The notes: generated by a model not told the origin, from the sequence alone. DNA of 64,000 nucleotides from an uncultured Bacilli bacterium (GCA_934098295.1 CAKONV010000005.1:55102-119101), one strand, 5' to 3'; positions 53,162 to 62,516 are shown, counted from the stretch's first letter. Program-made: numbers and translations.

Positions 53162-53175
53162 TTACTAGTATTAAT

Positions 53176-53214
53176 AAATACTCTTTAAAGGAAACTTTAA
53201 GGAGTATTTTTTAT
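53176..53214 (+). terminator. Terminator of the transporter operon
   Basis: AATACTCTTTAAAG (53177-53190) pairs with CTTTAAGGAGTATT (53195-53208), with one bulge, followed by T-rich sequence. Confidence 0.88.
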
Positions 53215-53284
53215 TCCTTAAGCAATTTTATATATTTTTTTAGTCAATTATGTTAAAATCATATTAGATAGAGGTAAAATAAAA

Positions 53285-53713
53285 ATGAAAAGAATATATA
53301 CACTTATACTCCTTTTGATATTAGCAATATCCTGTAGTAGTTGTGGTAAAAAATATCAAATGAGTGAAAATGCTGAAGAAATCAACTATAACGAAAAAGG
53401 AAAATATGGTTTTTCTTATGATGGTAACATATATTATGAATTACCTCAAAACTCTTATTTAATTTCCCTAAAAAAAGGTATAAAAAAAGGAAAGATAACA
53501 ATATATCAAAAAGAATATGATAAACTTGATTGCCTTTCTAATTTAACTCCTATAAGAACATATTTATTAGAAGAAGGTAAAACCTATTTAATATATTTAA
53601 ATTATGTGACTAAATATGATGATAATTTAAAGAAAACTTATAGTTTACCTGGTGAAGTTATTTTTTTAGGTGAAAATGTTGATATTTTAATAGAACATTA
53701 TCAAGGGAAATAA
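53285..53713 (+). CDS. Small putative lipoprotein
   Basis: A protein of 142 residues with a lipoprotein signal (hydrophobic about 5-15, Cys at 17 or 20 in ISCSSC). The mature part is Tyr- and Lys-rich with beta-strand character and no known motif. It lies 26 bp before the first DHH phosphoesterase gene. Function unknown. Confidence 0.7.
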   Translation: MKRIYTLILLLILAISCSSCGKKYQMSENAEEINYNEKGKYGFSYDGNIYYELPQNSYLISLKKGIKKGKITIYQKEYDKLDCLSNLTPIRTYLLEEGKTYLIYLNYVTKYDDNLKKTYSLPGEVIFLGENVDILIEHYQGK

Positions 53714-53739
53714 TATATTTTAAAAAATGAGGTTAAAAA

Positions 53740-54675
53740 ATGTTTACAAAAATATATAATAAAATTAAAGAATATAATGAAATAATTATTCACCGTCATC
53801 AAAAACCAGACGGAGATGCTTTAGGAAGTCAATTGGGGCTAAAAGAAGCCATAATTTCAACTTTTCCAACGAAAACGGTAAAAGCAGTTGGAGATGATCT
53901 TGGAAGATATTCTTGGATGGGTAAAATGGATGAGGCAACACTAGAAGAATATAAAGATGCCCTTGTTATTATTTTAGATTGTGGATCAGAAAGATTAATA
54001 AGTGATGAACGATATAAGGAAGCTTCTTATGTAATTAAGATTGATCACCATATTCCTCAAGGATCTTATGGTAATTTTTCTTATGTAAACACGGAAAGTG
54101 AATCTTGTGCAAGCATTGTTGCAGAATTCTTATTTGATAAAAAATTTGTTATTAATCAAACCGCTGCTAGCTTATTATTTACGGGAATTGTGACTGATAG
54201 TGGTCGCTTTAGATATTCTTCCACCACATCAAGAACTTATAAAATTGTATCTAAATTAATGGAAAGTAATATTGATACAGAAACAATATACAATAAAATT
54301 TATGTTGATAAATTGAAAAATGTAAAAATTAAAGCGAAAATGGTTGATAAATTTAAGGTACTAGATAGTGGTGTAGCTTATCTAATTAACACTAAAGAAG
54401 ATATAGAAAAAATAGGATTACCTATTTTTGATGTTTCTAGAGGAATGGTTAATGTAATGGCTGGTATTGAAGAGGTGAGCGTTTGGGCTTCATTTTCGGA
54501 AGATACTAACGGAGATATATACTGTGAATTTAGATCGAATGGTAAGAATATTAATAGTGTTGCCGTAAAATATGGAGGCGGTGGTCACTTACAAGCAAGT
54601 GGAGCCACGGTAAAAAGTTTTGAAACTGTTAAAAAAATTATAGAAGACTTAGAAAAAGTTGCAAGAGGTGAGTAA
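53740..54675 (+). CDS. DHH/DHHA1 phosphoesterase, NrnA-like (first copy)
   Basis: A protein of 311 residues. The DHH domain shows HRHQKPDGDALGSQLGL (about residues 18-34), DCGSE and KIDHHIP (about 100-106). The DHHA1 domain ends with YGGGGHLQASGAT. Known relatives (NrnA) degrade 2-5 nt RNA oligomers and pAp or pGpG/pApA using Mn2+. It shares a stop/start TAATG with the next gene. Confidence 0.9.
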   Translation: MFTKIYNKIKEYNEIIIHRHQKPDGDALGSQLGLKEAIISTFPTKTVKAVGDDLGRYSWMGKMDEATLEEYKDALVIILDCGSERLISDERYKEASYVIKIDHHIPQGSYGNFSYVNTESESCASIVAEFLFDKKFVINQTAASLLFTGIVTDSGRFRYSSTTSRTYKIVSKLMESNIDTETIYNKIYVDKLKNVKIKAKMVDKFKVLDSGVAYLINTKEDIEKIGLPIFDVSRGMVNVMAGIEEVSVWASFSEDTNGDIYCEFRSNGKNINSVAVKYGGGGHLQASGATVKSFETVKKIIEDLEKVARGE

Positions 54676-55685
54676 TGAACAACAAAATATTTTTAGATAT
54701 ATTGAACAAAATAAAAGAATATGACACAATAATTATTCATCGTCATATTAGACCAGATGGCGATTGTATTGGTAGTCAAATGGGCTTAAAAGAAATAATC
54801 AAACAAAATTTTAAAGACAAAAAAGTATATGCTGTTGGTGATGACATACCAGAATACTTATCAACAATTGGTACTCCTGATAGTGTAAGTGATGAATTGT
54901 ATGCTACTAGTTTAGTAATTGTGGTTGATACATCTAACAAAGAAAGAATACATGATGAAAGATGGCAAAAAGGTAATTATATAATTAAAATAGACCATCA
55001 TGATGATAGTGAAGAATTTGGTGATTTAAGCTATGTTGATCCAACCTCTCCCGCTTGCTCATCAATTATTGTTTCGATGTTTAAAACGTGGGAAAATTTA
55101 ATTATGCCCAAAGAAGCGGCTTACGCTTTATACTTTGGAATTACCACAGATACAGGTAGATTTAGATATCGTGGCGTGGATGGTAGGGTCTTAGAAAATG
55201 CTGGTTACTTAGTTGATCAAGGGCTTGATATTCAAGAAATTTATGAAAGACTTTATGTTGAAGATTTATCAACAACAAAACTAGAAGGGTACGTTTTAAC
55301 TCACTTTAAAACAACGCCATCAGGAGTTGCATATATATACTTTACAGAAAAAATGATGAAAAAATATGGAGTTAGTAAAGAAGATGCTGCTAATTTAGTT
55401 AACTCTTTAAGTTCAATTAAAGGTAGTTTAATATGGGTGGCTTTTGTAGATCAAATGTTAGAGAGTGAAATTGATAAAAATGGACAAGATAAATCCAAAG
55501 AAATTAGATGTCGTCTTCGTTCAAGAAGAGTAGCAATAAATGAAATTGCATCTCATTATCGCGGCGGTGGCCACTTACAGGCAAGTGGAGCTACAATATA
55601 TTCAAGAAAAGAAATGAATGCTATATTAAAAGAATTAGATGATGCTCTAAGAATTTATAAGAAAGATAATCCCGATGCTTTTTAA
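54675..55685 (+). CDS. DHH/DHHA1 phosphoesterase, NrnA-like (second copy)
   Basis: A protein of 336 residues, paralogous to the gene before it: HRHIRPDGDCIGSQMGLKE (about residues 19-37), KIDHHDD (about 101-107) and YRGGGHLQASGAT at the end. Its start codon shares one base with the stop of the first copy, so the two are coupled. Tandem paralogues suggest divergence of substrate, for example nanoRNA against cyclic dinucleotide products. It overlaps surE by 11 bp. Confidence 0.9.
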   Translation: MNNKIFLDILNKIKEYDTIIIHRHIRPDGDCIGSQMGLKEIIKQNFKDKKVYAVGDDIPEYLSTIGTPDSVSDELYATSLVIVVDTSNKERIHDERWQKGNYIIKIDHHDDSEEFGDLSYVDPTSPACSSIIVSMFKTWENLIMPKEAAYALYFGITTDTGRFRYRGVDGRVLENAGYLVDQGLDIQEIYERLYVEDLSTTKLEGYVLTHFKTTPSGVAYIYFTEKMMKKYGVSKEDAANLVNSLSSIKGSLIWVAFVDQMLESEIDKNGQDKSKEIRCRLRSRRVAINEIASHYRGGGHLQASGATIYSRKEMNAILKELDDALRIYKKDNPDAF

Positions 55686-56379
55686 TAAAAAAATCTTAAT
55701 AACAAATGATGATGGTATCTTTAGCGAAGGCTTAAAAGCTTTGACAGAAGAAATTTATAAAATTACTCCAAATATTTTAATCGTAGCTCCAGCTAAGGAA
55801 CAATCAGCTGTCTCTCATTCAATGACAATTAGAAGAGGATTAACACTAAAAAAAGTCAATTCTTTATATTTAGATGTTGCTACATATACTTTGGATGGAA
55901 CACCTAGCGATTGTATCAAAGTTGCTTATCATTATTTAAACTATCATCCTGATTACGTAGTATCGGGAATTAATAACGGATTTAATCTAGGTGATGATAT
56001 TTTATATTCAGGAACAGTTGCTGCGTGTTTTGAAGCGTATTTGTTAAAAGTTAAATCAATAGCTTTTTCATGTGATGTAGGTCAATTTGAAACTAAAAGA
56101 TATATCAAAAATGTTATTGATTACATCGATAAATCAAAAGAATTATCTGAAAGAATGCTTTTAAACGTTAATATTCCTTTATCACCTTTAGGAATAAAAA
56201 TAACAAAACAAGGAAAAAATCCTTATAATACCTCTTATCTATTAAAAGATGGAATGCTTTATGTTGAAGGAAAATCTATTGCAGAAAAAGTTTTACAAGA
56301 TGAAAACGCAGATGTATTTGCTGTTTCAAAGGGATATATATCTATAACACCGTTGACAATCGACCGAACAGAATATTAG
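55675..56379 (+). CDS. surE: 5'-nucleotidase SurE
   Basis: A protein of 234 residues. ILITNDDGIFSEGLKAL at residues 6-22 supplies the metal-binding Asp pair. SGINNGFNLGDDILYSGTVAACFEA is the other signature (about 98-122). SurE removes phosphate from nucleoside monophosphates. It overlaps the second DHH gene, so the three may cooperate in clearing nucleotides. Confidence 0.94.
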   Translation: MLFNKKILITNDDGIFSEGLKALTEEIYKITPNILIVAPAKEQSAVSHSMTIRRGLTLKKVNSLYLDVATYTLDGTPSDCIKVAYHYLNYHPDYVVSGINNGFNLGDDILYSGTVAACFEAYLLKVKSIAFSCDVGQFETKRYIKNVIDYIDKSKELSERMLLNVNIPLSPLGIKITKQGKNPYNTSYLLKDGMLYVEGKSIAEKVLQDENADVFAVSKGYISITPLTIDRTEY

Positions 56380-56421
56380 TTATAAAATAAAATAATTAAC
56401 ATATATTTTAATGGTGATACA

Positions 56422-56610
56422 ATGAAAGTATTAAAAACTATCAAGTGGATTATTCAATCATTTTTGTTTGGAATTGTCATACTATTTGTTTTTAATCTAA
56501 TAGGCGTTTATTTAAATATTAATATTCCCATTAATATATGGACTATAATTCTTGTTGGTTTTTTAAGAATTCCTGGTTTAGCAGCTATTTTAATATTTAT
56601 GTTAGTATAA
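56422..56610 (+). CDS. BofA-like pro-sigma-K processing inhibitor
   Basis: A protein of 62 residues with two transmembrane segments. The C-terminal IPINIWTIILVGFLRIPGLAA (split about residues 35-55) fits the BofA signature of N-W-T-x-I-x-x-G-x-x-x-IPG. In Bacillus, BofA holds SpoIVFB inactive in the outer forespore membrane until engulfment. The usual neighbour is recR; here the gene is relocated next to surE and rpoE. No sigma-K gene is visible in the window. Confidence 0.8.
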   Translation: MKVLKTIKWIIQSFLFGIVILFVFNLIGVYLNINIPINIWTIILVGFLRIPGLAAILIFMLV

Positions 56611-56625
56611 AAATGGACAATAAAA

Positions 56626-57015
56626 ATGAAAGTAAGAGTAAATTTAAAAATAATAGAATTTGATCAAAAAGAAAATATTAGAAATACTGTTGTTGATTTA
56701 ACAACAGAAGGCATGTATAATGATAAGGATGATGTATTAATTTTTAAAGAAGATCATAAAAATAAAATGCTTTGTAAAGTCACAAGATTACCAAATGAAC
56801 TATTAATAGAAAGAACAGGAGATTACAATACCAAAATGGTTATCAAAAGAAATGGTGTAAGCCATTATGATATATCAGTGAAGGAAGGCAATCTTAGTAT
56901 TCCAATTTATATTAAAAGTTTGAAACTTGCTTATAAAAAATATGATGTTGAATACCAAACTGATGATGATATTTCTTCTTTAAAAGAACGAAAGATAGTT
57001 ATAACTATTTTATAG
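56626..57015 (+). CDS. YwiB-like DUF1934 beta-barrel protein
   Basis: A protein of 129 residues that is nearly all beta strand: alternating 'KVRVNLKIIEFDQ', 'CKVTRLPNELLIERTG', and 'YDVEYQTDD', the pattern of the calycin-like DUF1934 family. Function unknown. In several Firmicutes it lies near argS or rpoE, as here, where rpoE follows. Confidence 0.75.
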   Translation: MKVRVNLKIIEFDQKENIRNTVVDLTTEGMYNDKDDVLIFKEDHKNKMLCKVTRLPNELLIERTGDYNTKMVIKRNGVSHYDISVKEGNLSIPIYIKSLKLAYKKYDVEYQTDDDISSLKERKIVITIL

Positions 57016-57030
57016 AACTTTCTAAAATAC

Positions 57031-57059
57031 TTGCAAAAAAAATAATAATGTAGTATAAT
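57031..57059 (+). promoter_or_regulatory. Promoter of rpoE
   Basis: TTGCAA (57031-57036), a 17-bp spacer and TATAAT (57054-57059). Confidence 0.8.
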
Positions 57060-57099
57060 ACTAACAATAAAAAGTATAAAAGTATATTGGGAGGCACGT

Positions 57100-57597
57100 A
57101 TGGGTGCAAAAGAAAAAGATAAATCTTTATTAGAAATAGCAATTGAGCTATTAAGTACTAAACATAAACCACAACCTATCATGCAAATAGCAAAGGAAAC
57201 AATGGAATTAAAAGGGCTTAAAACAGCTGTAGCCAAAGAATTGTTACCTCAATTTTTAGCTGACTTCATGGAGTCAGGATATTTTGTATATTGTGGCGAT
57301 GGTTGTTGGGACTTAAAAGAACGTCAAGCTACTTCAATCTTAGATAAAGACAGTAGCGATTATGAAGCTTATGAAGAAGAAGATGAAGACGTTAAGAATA
57401 ATGAATTAAAAGAAGATGATTATGATTACGATGGAACAAATAATAACGACGTATCTAATGATGAAGAAGACAATGAAGACGAAGAAGACGATGATATTTC
57501 TTCATTATTAAAAGAAGGCGAAAGTGAAGAAATAGATTCAGAGGACGGTGTAGAAACTGGCTTTGAAGAATACACTGGCGACGATGATGATATGTAG
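57100..57597 (+). CDS. rpoE: DNA-directed RNA polymerase delta subunit
   Basis: A protein of 165 residues. Residues 1-80 form a HARE-HTH-type winged-helix domain (LLEIAIELLSTKHKPQPI, then GLKTAVAKELLPQFLADF). From about 85 to the end is an intrinsically acidic Asp/Glu tail. Delta speeds RNA polymerase recycling and selectivity. Strong RBS GGGAGG upstream, and a terminator follows. Confidence 0.93.
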   Translation: MGAKEKDKSLLEIAIELLSTKHKPQPIMQIAKETMELKGLKTAVAKELLPQFLADFMESGYFVYCGDGCWDLKERQATSILDKDSSDYEAYEEEDEDVKNNELKEDDYDYDGTNNNDVSNDEEDNEDEEDDDISSLLKEGESEEIDSEDGVETGFEEYTGDDDDM

Positions 57598-57633
57598 TTA
57601 TTAATAAATCTAAGTCATTAAAAAAAGATATAT

Positions 57634-57672
57634 TTATCCTGTAGATTTATTAATTTACAGGATTTTATTTTT
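57634..57672 (+). terminator. Terminator after rpoE
   Basis: ATCCTGTA (57636-57643) pairs with TACAGGAT (57656-57663), followed by TTTATTTTT. Confidence 0.85.
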
Positions 57673-57695
57673 AATATTAAAAGTAGGAGTAATAT

Positions 57696-58544
57696 ATGCA
57701 AGCATCAGAAATAAAAAAAATTTTGGAGGAAAATAATATTAGTGTAAAAAAACAGTATGGCCAAAATTTCTTAATGGATGATAATATTATCAAAAAAATT
57801 TGTGAGATATCAAACATTGATAAAGAAACTAATGTTATTGAAATTGGACCAGGGTTGGGCTTTTTAACAAAGGAATTATCACAAAGAGCTAAACAAGTGT
57901 TATGCTATGAAGTTGATGGTGATATGATAAAAATATTAACAAATAAATTTTCTTCCAGCAATGTTATTATTAAATATCAAGATTTTTTAAAAGCTAATAT
58001 CGATGAAGATATCAAAAAAATATTTTCTTCAGACAATGTTATTGTAGTTGCTAATTTGCCGTATTATATTACTACTGCTATCCTTACAAAAATTTTAAAT
58101 GAATCAAAATATATTAAACAACTTACAGTTATGATGCAGCAAGAAGTGGCGCAAAGAATATGTGGCACACCATCAACCAAAGACTATAATGCTTTAAGCG
58201 TATTAATACAATATTATACTAATACTACCAATGCCATTAAGGCGCCCTCAAGTGTATTCTTTCCTGCTCCCAAAGTTGATAGCAGTGTAGTTTTAATTAA
58301 AAAGAAAGATACTATAGCGAATAAAGTATTGGATGAAAAATATTTTAAAACATTCATTTATACTATCTTTGCCCAAAGGCGAAAAACACTTATTAATAAT
58401 TTAAAAAAATTACCAAAGTTTGATTATGAAAAAACATCTGAAATATTCAATGAATTGAATATTGACTTATCAGTTAGAGCTGAAAAACTTTCCGTAGATG
58501 AAATAGTTAATTTAACTAATAAATTTTATTTATCACAAAACTAA
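57696..58544 (+). CDS. ksgA: 16S rRNA dimethyladenosine transferase
   Basis: A protein of 282 residues. QYGQNFLMDDNIIKKI (about residues 22-37) is the family start block. SAM motif I is EIGPGLGFLT (about 49-58). Motif IV is NLPYYIT. It dimethylates two adjacent adenines near the 3' end of 16S rRNA. Followed by yabG, as in Bacillus. Confidence 0.96.
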   Translation: MQASEIKKILEENNISVKKQYGQNFLMDDNIIKKICEISNIDKETNVIEIGPGLGFLTKELSQRAKQVLCYEVDGDMIKILTNKFSSSNVIIKYQDFLKANIDEDIKKIFSSDNVIVVANLPYYITTAILTKILNESKYIKQLTVMMQQEVAQRICGTPSTKDYNALSVLIQYYTNTTNAIKAPSSVFFPAPKVDSSVVLIKKKDTIANKVLDEKYFKTFIYTIFAQRRKTLINNLKKLPKFDYEKTSEIFNELNIDLSVRAEKLSVDEIVNLTNKFYLSQN

Positions 58545-58581
58545 TTAAATAATCATATATTTATCTATAGGAAGTGTTAAA

Positions 58582-59355
58582 ATGTTTAAAAAAGGCGAAT
58601 TAGTAACTATTAATAGTGAAGAAAAGAAAATTGTATATGTGATAGAAGACATAAATAATACAAACGCCTTTTTAAAAGGATTTACCCATCGTGTAAAAAA
58701 ATGCGAAAGCTTAAATAATCTTGAATATGCTACCAACCAGATAAAAGAAAAAGAAATAAAAACTATTAATCGTGTTAGAGAACAAACGTTAAGAGGAAAT
58801 AAAACTAGAAATAAAAAACAAGCTATATTTGGAACTATTCTTCATATCGATGGTGATGAAACTTTCCTAGCTAGTTGTATGGAATTATATAAAGAATTAG
58901 ATATATATGCCTGGGGACTACATATGAATGAGAAAAACATAAAAAATATAATTGTTGATGTAATTGACGATTTAAACCCTGATATTATAGTATTAACAGG
59001 ACATGATTTTTATAATGGTAAAAATTTAAAAGAATTAACGAATTATGAAAATAGTGTTGAATATATGACGGCAACTAAAAAAATTAGACAAAAGTTTGGA
59101 AAAGATGATTCAATAGTAATAGCTGGAGCTTGTTCTTCAAACTTTGAAGCATTAATAGCTAGTGGTGCTAATTTTGCCTCAAGCCCTAAACGCATAAATG
59201 TTCATACTTATGATCCCGCTGTTATCGCTATAAAGTGTGCAACTACTCCCTTTGACCAAAATGTCAATTTTGAGAACACATTAAAATATATAATAAATGG
59301 AAGAGACGCTTATGGAGGAATAGAAACAAAAGGTAAAATGAGATTGCTATTATAA
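58582..59355 (+). CDS. yabG: Sporulation-specific protease YabG
   Basis: A protein of 257 residues, somewhat shorter than the Bacillus homologue (about 290). The N-terminus FKKGELVTIN..KKIVYVIEDI and the conserved GTILHIDGDETFLASCMELY, VLTGHD and ASSPKRINVHTYDPA blocks are present. YabG is a mother-cell protease that trims coat proteins. Its presence and its position after ksgA support spore formation. Confidence 0.93.
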   Translation: MFKKGELVTINSEEKKIVYVIEDINNTNAFLKGFTHRVKKCESLNNLEYATNQIKEKEIKTINRVREQTLRGNKTRNKKQAIFGTILHIDGDETFLASCMELYKELDIYAWGLHMNEKNIKNIIVDVIDDLNPDIIVLTGHDFYNGKNLKELTNYENSVEYMTATKKIRQKFGKDDSIVIAGACSSNFEALIASGANFASSPKRINVHTYDPAVIAIKCATTPFDQNVNFENTLKYIINGRDAYGGIETKGKMRLLL

Positions 59356-59386
59356 AATTTAAAAAGAAAAGGACTCTTATAAACAA

Positions 59387-60199
59387 ATGATTTACTATGC
59401 TCATGCAAAAATTAATTTAAGATTAGAAGTAGAAAAATGTTTAAAAAATGATTTTCATTATCTACACATGGTTAATGCTAAAATAGGCCTTGCTGATGCT
59501 TTACATATAGAAGAAAGTGACAAAAACGAAGTTACTTATTCTGTAAATGAACTAAATAGAATGGAAAAAAATACTTGTCTTTTAGTATTAGAACAAGTAA
59601 GTAGAATGTATAAACTTGATAAAAAGTTTAAAATTTATATAGAAAAGAAGATTCCTATTGGAGCTGGTCTTGGAGGCGGAACAGCCGATGCGGCAGCAAT
59701 TATAAATTTTTTAAATGAATATAATAATCTAAATATGAGTTATTTTGATAAACTTCAAATAGGACTTCATTATGGAACTGATATTCCCTACTGCCTATGT
59801 GATGATATTGCTTATGTAGAAGGAATAGGTGATATTGTTACACCTATTAATTGTGAATTATCTAGTAAGGTGATTATAGTTTATCCAAACATAAATGTAT
59901 CTACAAAACTAGTATATAATAATTTAAAGAAATATTCACAACCGTTAGGTGTAAAAAAAGTAAGAGAGTACATTGAGAATAAAAAAATCAAAGAATTACT
60001 CCATAATGATTTAGAATCATCAGCATTTGAAATATTTCCGATACTTAAACAAATAAAAACTACTCTTGCTTCATATGGTGATGTTGTTATGAGTGGCAGT
60101 GGCTCTGCCTTTATAATTTTCCCTAAAACCAATGATTCTTTTAATCAAATAAGAGAATGCTATAAAGACTTTTTGGTGGTTGAAACGGAAATTATTTAG
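59387..60199 (+). CDS. ispE: 4-diphosphocytidyl-2-C-methyl-D-erythritol kinase
   Basis: A protein of 270 residues of the GHMP kinase family. HAKINLRLEV near the start and the ATP loop PIGAGLGGGTADAAAI (about residues 87-102) are diagnostic. GSGSAF near residue 239 is the third motif. It acts in the methylerythritol phosphate route to isoprenoids, implying that pathway is used. It lies 31 bp after yabG. Confidence 0.95.
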   Translation: MIYYAHAKINLRLEVEKCLKNDFHYLHMVNAKIGLADALHIEESDKNEVTYSVNELNRMEKNTCLLVLEQVSRMYKLDKKFKIYIEKKIPIGAGLGGGTADAAAIINFLNEYNNLNMSYFDKLQIGLHYGTDIPYCLCDDIAYVEGIGDIVTPINCELSSKVIIVYPNINVSTKLVYNNLKKYSQPLGVKKVREYIENKKIKELLHNDLESSAFEIFPILKQIKTTLASYGDVVMSGSGSAFIIFPKTNDSFNQIRECYKDFLVVETEII

Positions 60200-60259
60200 A
60201 CTTTTTAACTCTTTAATTTTAGTTTTTAGACTAAAAATGCAAAAAAAATATCGTTTGAC

Positions 60260-60288
60260 TTTACGGAAACGCTTACACGTGGTAAAAT
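60260..60288 (+). promoter_or_regulatory. Promoter of spoVG
   Basis: TTTACG (60260-60265), 17 bp, TAAAAT (60283-60288) with TG one base upstream. It resembles a sigma-A promoter with an extended -10. No convincing sigma-H site is seen. Confidence 0.6.
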
Positions 60289-60311
60289 ATATACGTAGAG
60301 AGGACGAGAAA

Positions 60312-60587
60312 ATGCAAATTACTAGTGTTAAAATTAGAAAAATGAATGGCAAAAGTAGATTAAGAGCAATTGTATCTATTACAATTGATGATGCTTTTGC
60401 AATTCATGAATTAAAAATTATCGATGGTAGAGATGGACTATTTGTTGCTATGCCAAGTCATAAAGACAACAATGATACTTATAGAGATATTGCCCATCCA
60501 ATTAACGCTCAAGCACGCAATCTTGTAGAAGAAACGGTAATTAAAGAATATAAAGCTATGCTTGAAAATCAAAACATAAATATGTAG
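60312..60587 (+). CDS. spoVG: Septation/RNA-binding regulator SpoVG
   Basis: A protein of 91 residues. The start at 60312 (MQITSVKIRK) follows GAGAGGAC. The family core is FAIHELKIIDGRDGLFVAMPS (about residues 33-53) followed by DIAHPINAQAR. SpoVG binds nucleic acid and influences septation and sporulation. It has its own promoter and terminator. Confidence 0.96.
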   Translation: MQITSVKIRKMNGKSRLRAIVSITIDDAFAIHELKIIDGRDGLFVAMPSHKDNNDTYRDIAHPINAQARNLVEETVIKEYKAMLENQNINM

Positions 60588-60599
60588 CTATTCATTTTT

Positions 60600-60630
60600 C
60601 GGCTGTTCTAAAAAAGAACAGCTTTTTTTA
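60600..60630 (+). terminator. Terminator of spoVG
   Basis: GCTGTTCT (60602-60609) pairs with AGAACAGC (60615-60622), followed by seven T. Confidence 0.92.
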
Positions 60631-60721
60631 TTGTTTAAACAAAAAATATACTAATAAAAAGGAAATCAAAATATAAAATTTAATCTTTAACATTTTAATT
60701 ATTAAAGTTAGGTTTTATTAT

Positions 60722-60750
60722 TTGATAAAATAACAAAAAAAAGGTATAAT
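60722..60750 (+). promoter_or_regulatory. Promoter of the transketolase-prs operon
   Basis: TTGATA (60722-60727), a 17-bp spacer and TATAAT (60745-60750). Confidence 0.8.
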
Positions 60751-60785
60751 ATATATAGTATCTATTTTAATACTTGGAGGAAATC

Positions 60786-61583
60786 ATGGAAAGAACAGCA
60801 AAAGACATTAGATTATTAGTTGCCAAATGTATAGCATCTGCTGGCCAGGGCCATATAGGTGGTAGCTTATCTATCGTTGATGTGTTAACAGTATTGTATG
60901 AAAAATACATGAATGTAAATCCGTCTAATCCACACATGGAAGGCAGAGACAGATTAGTTTTATCGAAGGGACATTGTGCTCCTGCTTTATATGCTACTTT
61001 GGCATATAAAGGATTTATAAAGGAAGAAGAACTTTATACGCTTAATAAAATTGGCACTCATTTGCCAAGTCACTGTGATATGAACAAAGTTCCTGGAGTT
61101 GACATGACTGCTGGTTCTTTAGGACAAGGAATTTCATGTGCTTGCGGTATGGCATTAGCTTCAAAACTTGCTTCAGATAAAGCAACAATCTATTGTATAA
61201 TTGGTGATGGAGAATCACAAGAAGGACAAGTTTGGGAAGCAAGCATGTTTGCTGCACAACAAAAACTAGATAATTTGATTGTTCTTTTAGATAATAATAA
61301 ATTACAATTAGGCGGATATACAGAAAGTATAAATAGCTTAATTGATCCTGTAAAAAAATGGGAAAGCTTTGGCTTTTATGTTCAAAATATTGATGGTAAT
61401 AATATTGAAGAAATTGACAAAGCCCTAGCTCTTGCTAAAACTAATAAAGGTAAACCATCTTTAATTGTTTTAAACACTGTTAAAGGAAAAGGCATAAAAT
61501 TTGTAGAAGAAGCTACAACATCTAATCACTCAATGCCAATTACTAAAGAAGAATTAGAAGAAGTAGAAAGGGAATTAAAATAG
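60786..61583 (+). CDS. Transketolase, N-terminal subunit
   Basis: A protein of 265 residues; the start 60786 follows GGAGG (60776-60780). The thiamine-diphosphate region shows GHIGGSLS (about residues 21-28), SKGHCAPALYA (about 60-70), GSLGQGISCACGMALA and IGDGESQEGQVWEA (about 138-151), then LDNNKLQLGG. It forms one half of a split transketolase. Transketolase exchanges two-carbon units in the pentose phosphate pathway. The matching C-terminal gene starts just after its stop. Confidence 0.95.
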   Translation: MERTAKDIRLLVAKCIASAGQGHIGGSLSIVDVLTVLYEKYMNVNPSNPHMEGRDRLVLSKGHCAPALYATLAYKGFIKEEELYTLNKIGTHLPSHCDMNKVPGVDMTAGSLGQGISCACGMALASKLASDKATIYCIIGDGESQEGQVWEASMFAAQQKLDNLIVLLDNNKLQLGGYTESINSLIDPVKKWESFGFYVQNIDGNNIEEIDKALALAKTNKGKPSLIVLNTVKGKGIKFVEEATTSNHSMPITKEELEEVERELK

Positions 61584-61592
61584 GTGATGAAA

Positions 61593-62516
61593 ATGGAATT
61601 TAGACAAGCACTAGCAAGTGAACTTTCGAAATTAATGAAATTAGATGAAAAAATAATAGTTTTAGATGCCGACTTGTGCAAGCCAGATGGCCTTGATAAA
61701 CTATTTAAAGAATATCCAACAAGATGCATTGAATGTGGAATTCAAGAAGCCAACATGGTTGGCGTTTCTGCTGGCCTTTCTGCTTATGGTTATAAACCTA
61801 TAGCTGTATCATTTGCACCATTTATTACAAGAAGAGTATTTGATCAAATCGCTGTTTCCTGTGCTTATGCAAAACAAAATGTAAAATTAGTTGGTACAGA
61901 TCCAGGCATTACAGCTGAAGCAAATGGTGGAACACATATGACGTTTGAAGATATAGCGATGATGAGAAGCTTACCAAATATGCTAGTTTACGATGCTGTG
62001 GATGCTGTACAATTGTCGAAAGCAATCCCTCAAATTATGAATTATGAAGGCAATGCCTATATTAGAATGCCTAGAAAATCACGCCCAGATGTATTTAAAG
62101 AAGATTACAAATTTACATTGGGTAAAGCTGATATTGTTTCTTCTGGTGATGATATTACAATATTAGCAACAGGAACAATGGTATATGAAGCATTACTTGC
62201 TAAGGAATCATTAAAAGAAAAAGGTATTAACGCTGAAGTTGTAAGCGTAAATACAATTAAACCATTAGATGAAGAAACAATTTTAAAATCAATAATGAAA
62301 ACTAAACATGTAGTTACATGTGAAAATCATAACTATATAGGAGGGCTATACTCAACAATAGCAGAATTATTATGCAAAAAATATCCACTTCATATAGGAT
62401 ATGTTGCAATAAATGATGAGTTTGGCCAAGTAGGTAAATATGACGAACTATTGAAAGTGTACCACTTAACTCCAAACGATATAGTTAACGAAGTTTTAAG
62501 AGAGTTGAATAAATAG
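61593..62516 (+). CDS. Transketolase, C-terminal subunit
   Basis: A protein of about 307 residues; the start at 61593 is favoured because AGGTGA (61582-61587) overlaps the upstream ATG. The central pyrimidine-binding domain (ADLCKPDGLDKLF, then ECGIQEANMVGVSAGLSAYG with the catalytic Glu) and the C-terminal domain (ILATGTMVYEALLAKE) are present. It completes the split enzyme. With prs following, the operon may feed ribose 5-phosphate into PRPP synthesis. Confidence 0.94.
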   Translation: MEFRQALASELSKLMKLDEKIIVLDADLCKPDGLDKLFKEYPTRCIECGIQEANMVGVSAGLSAYGYKPIAVSFAPFITRRVFDQIAVSCAYAKQNVKLVGTDPGITAEANGGTHMTFEDIAMMRSLPNMLVYDAVDAVQLSKAIPQIMNYEGNAYIRMPRKSRPDVFKEDYKFTLGKADIVSSGDDITILATGTMVYEALLAKESLKEKGINAEVVSVNTIKPLDEETILKSIMKTKHVVTCENHNYIGGLYSTIAELLCKKYPLHIGYVAINDEFGQVGKYDELLKVYHLTPNDIVNEVLRELNK

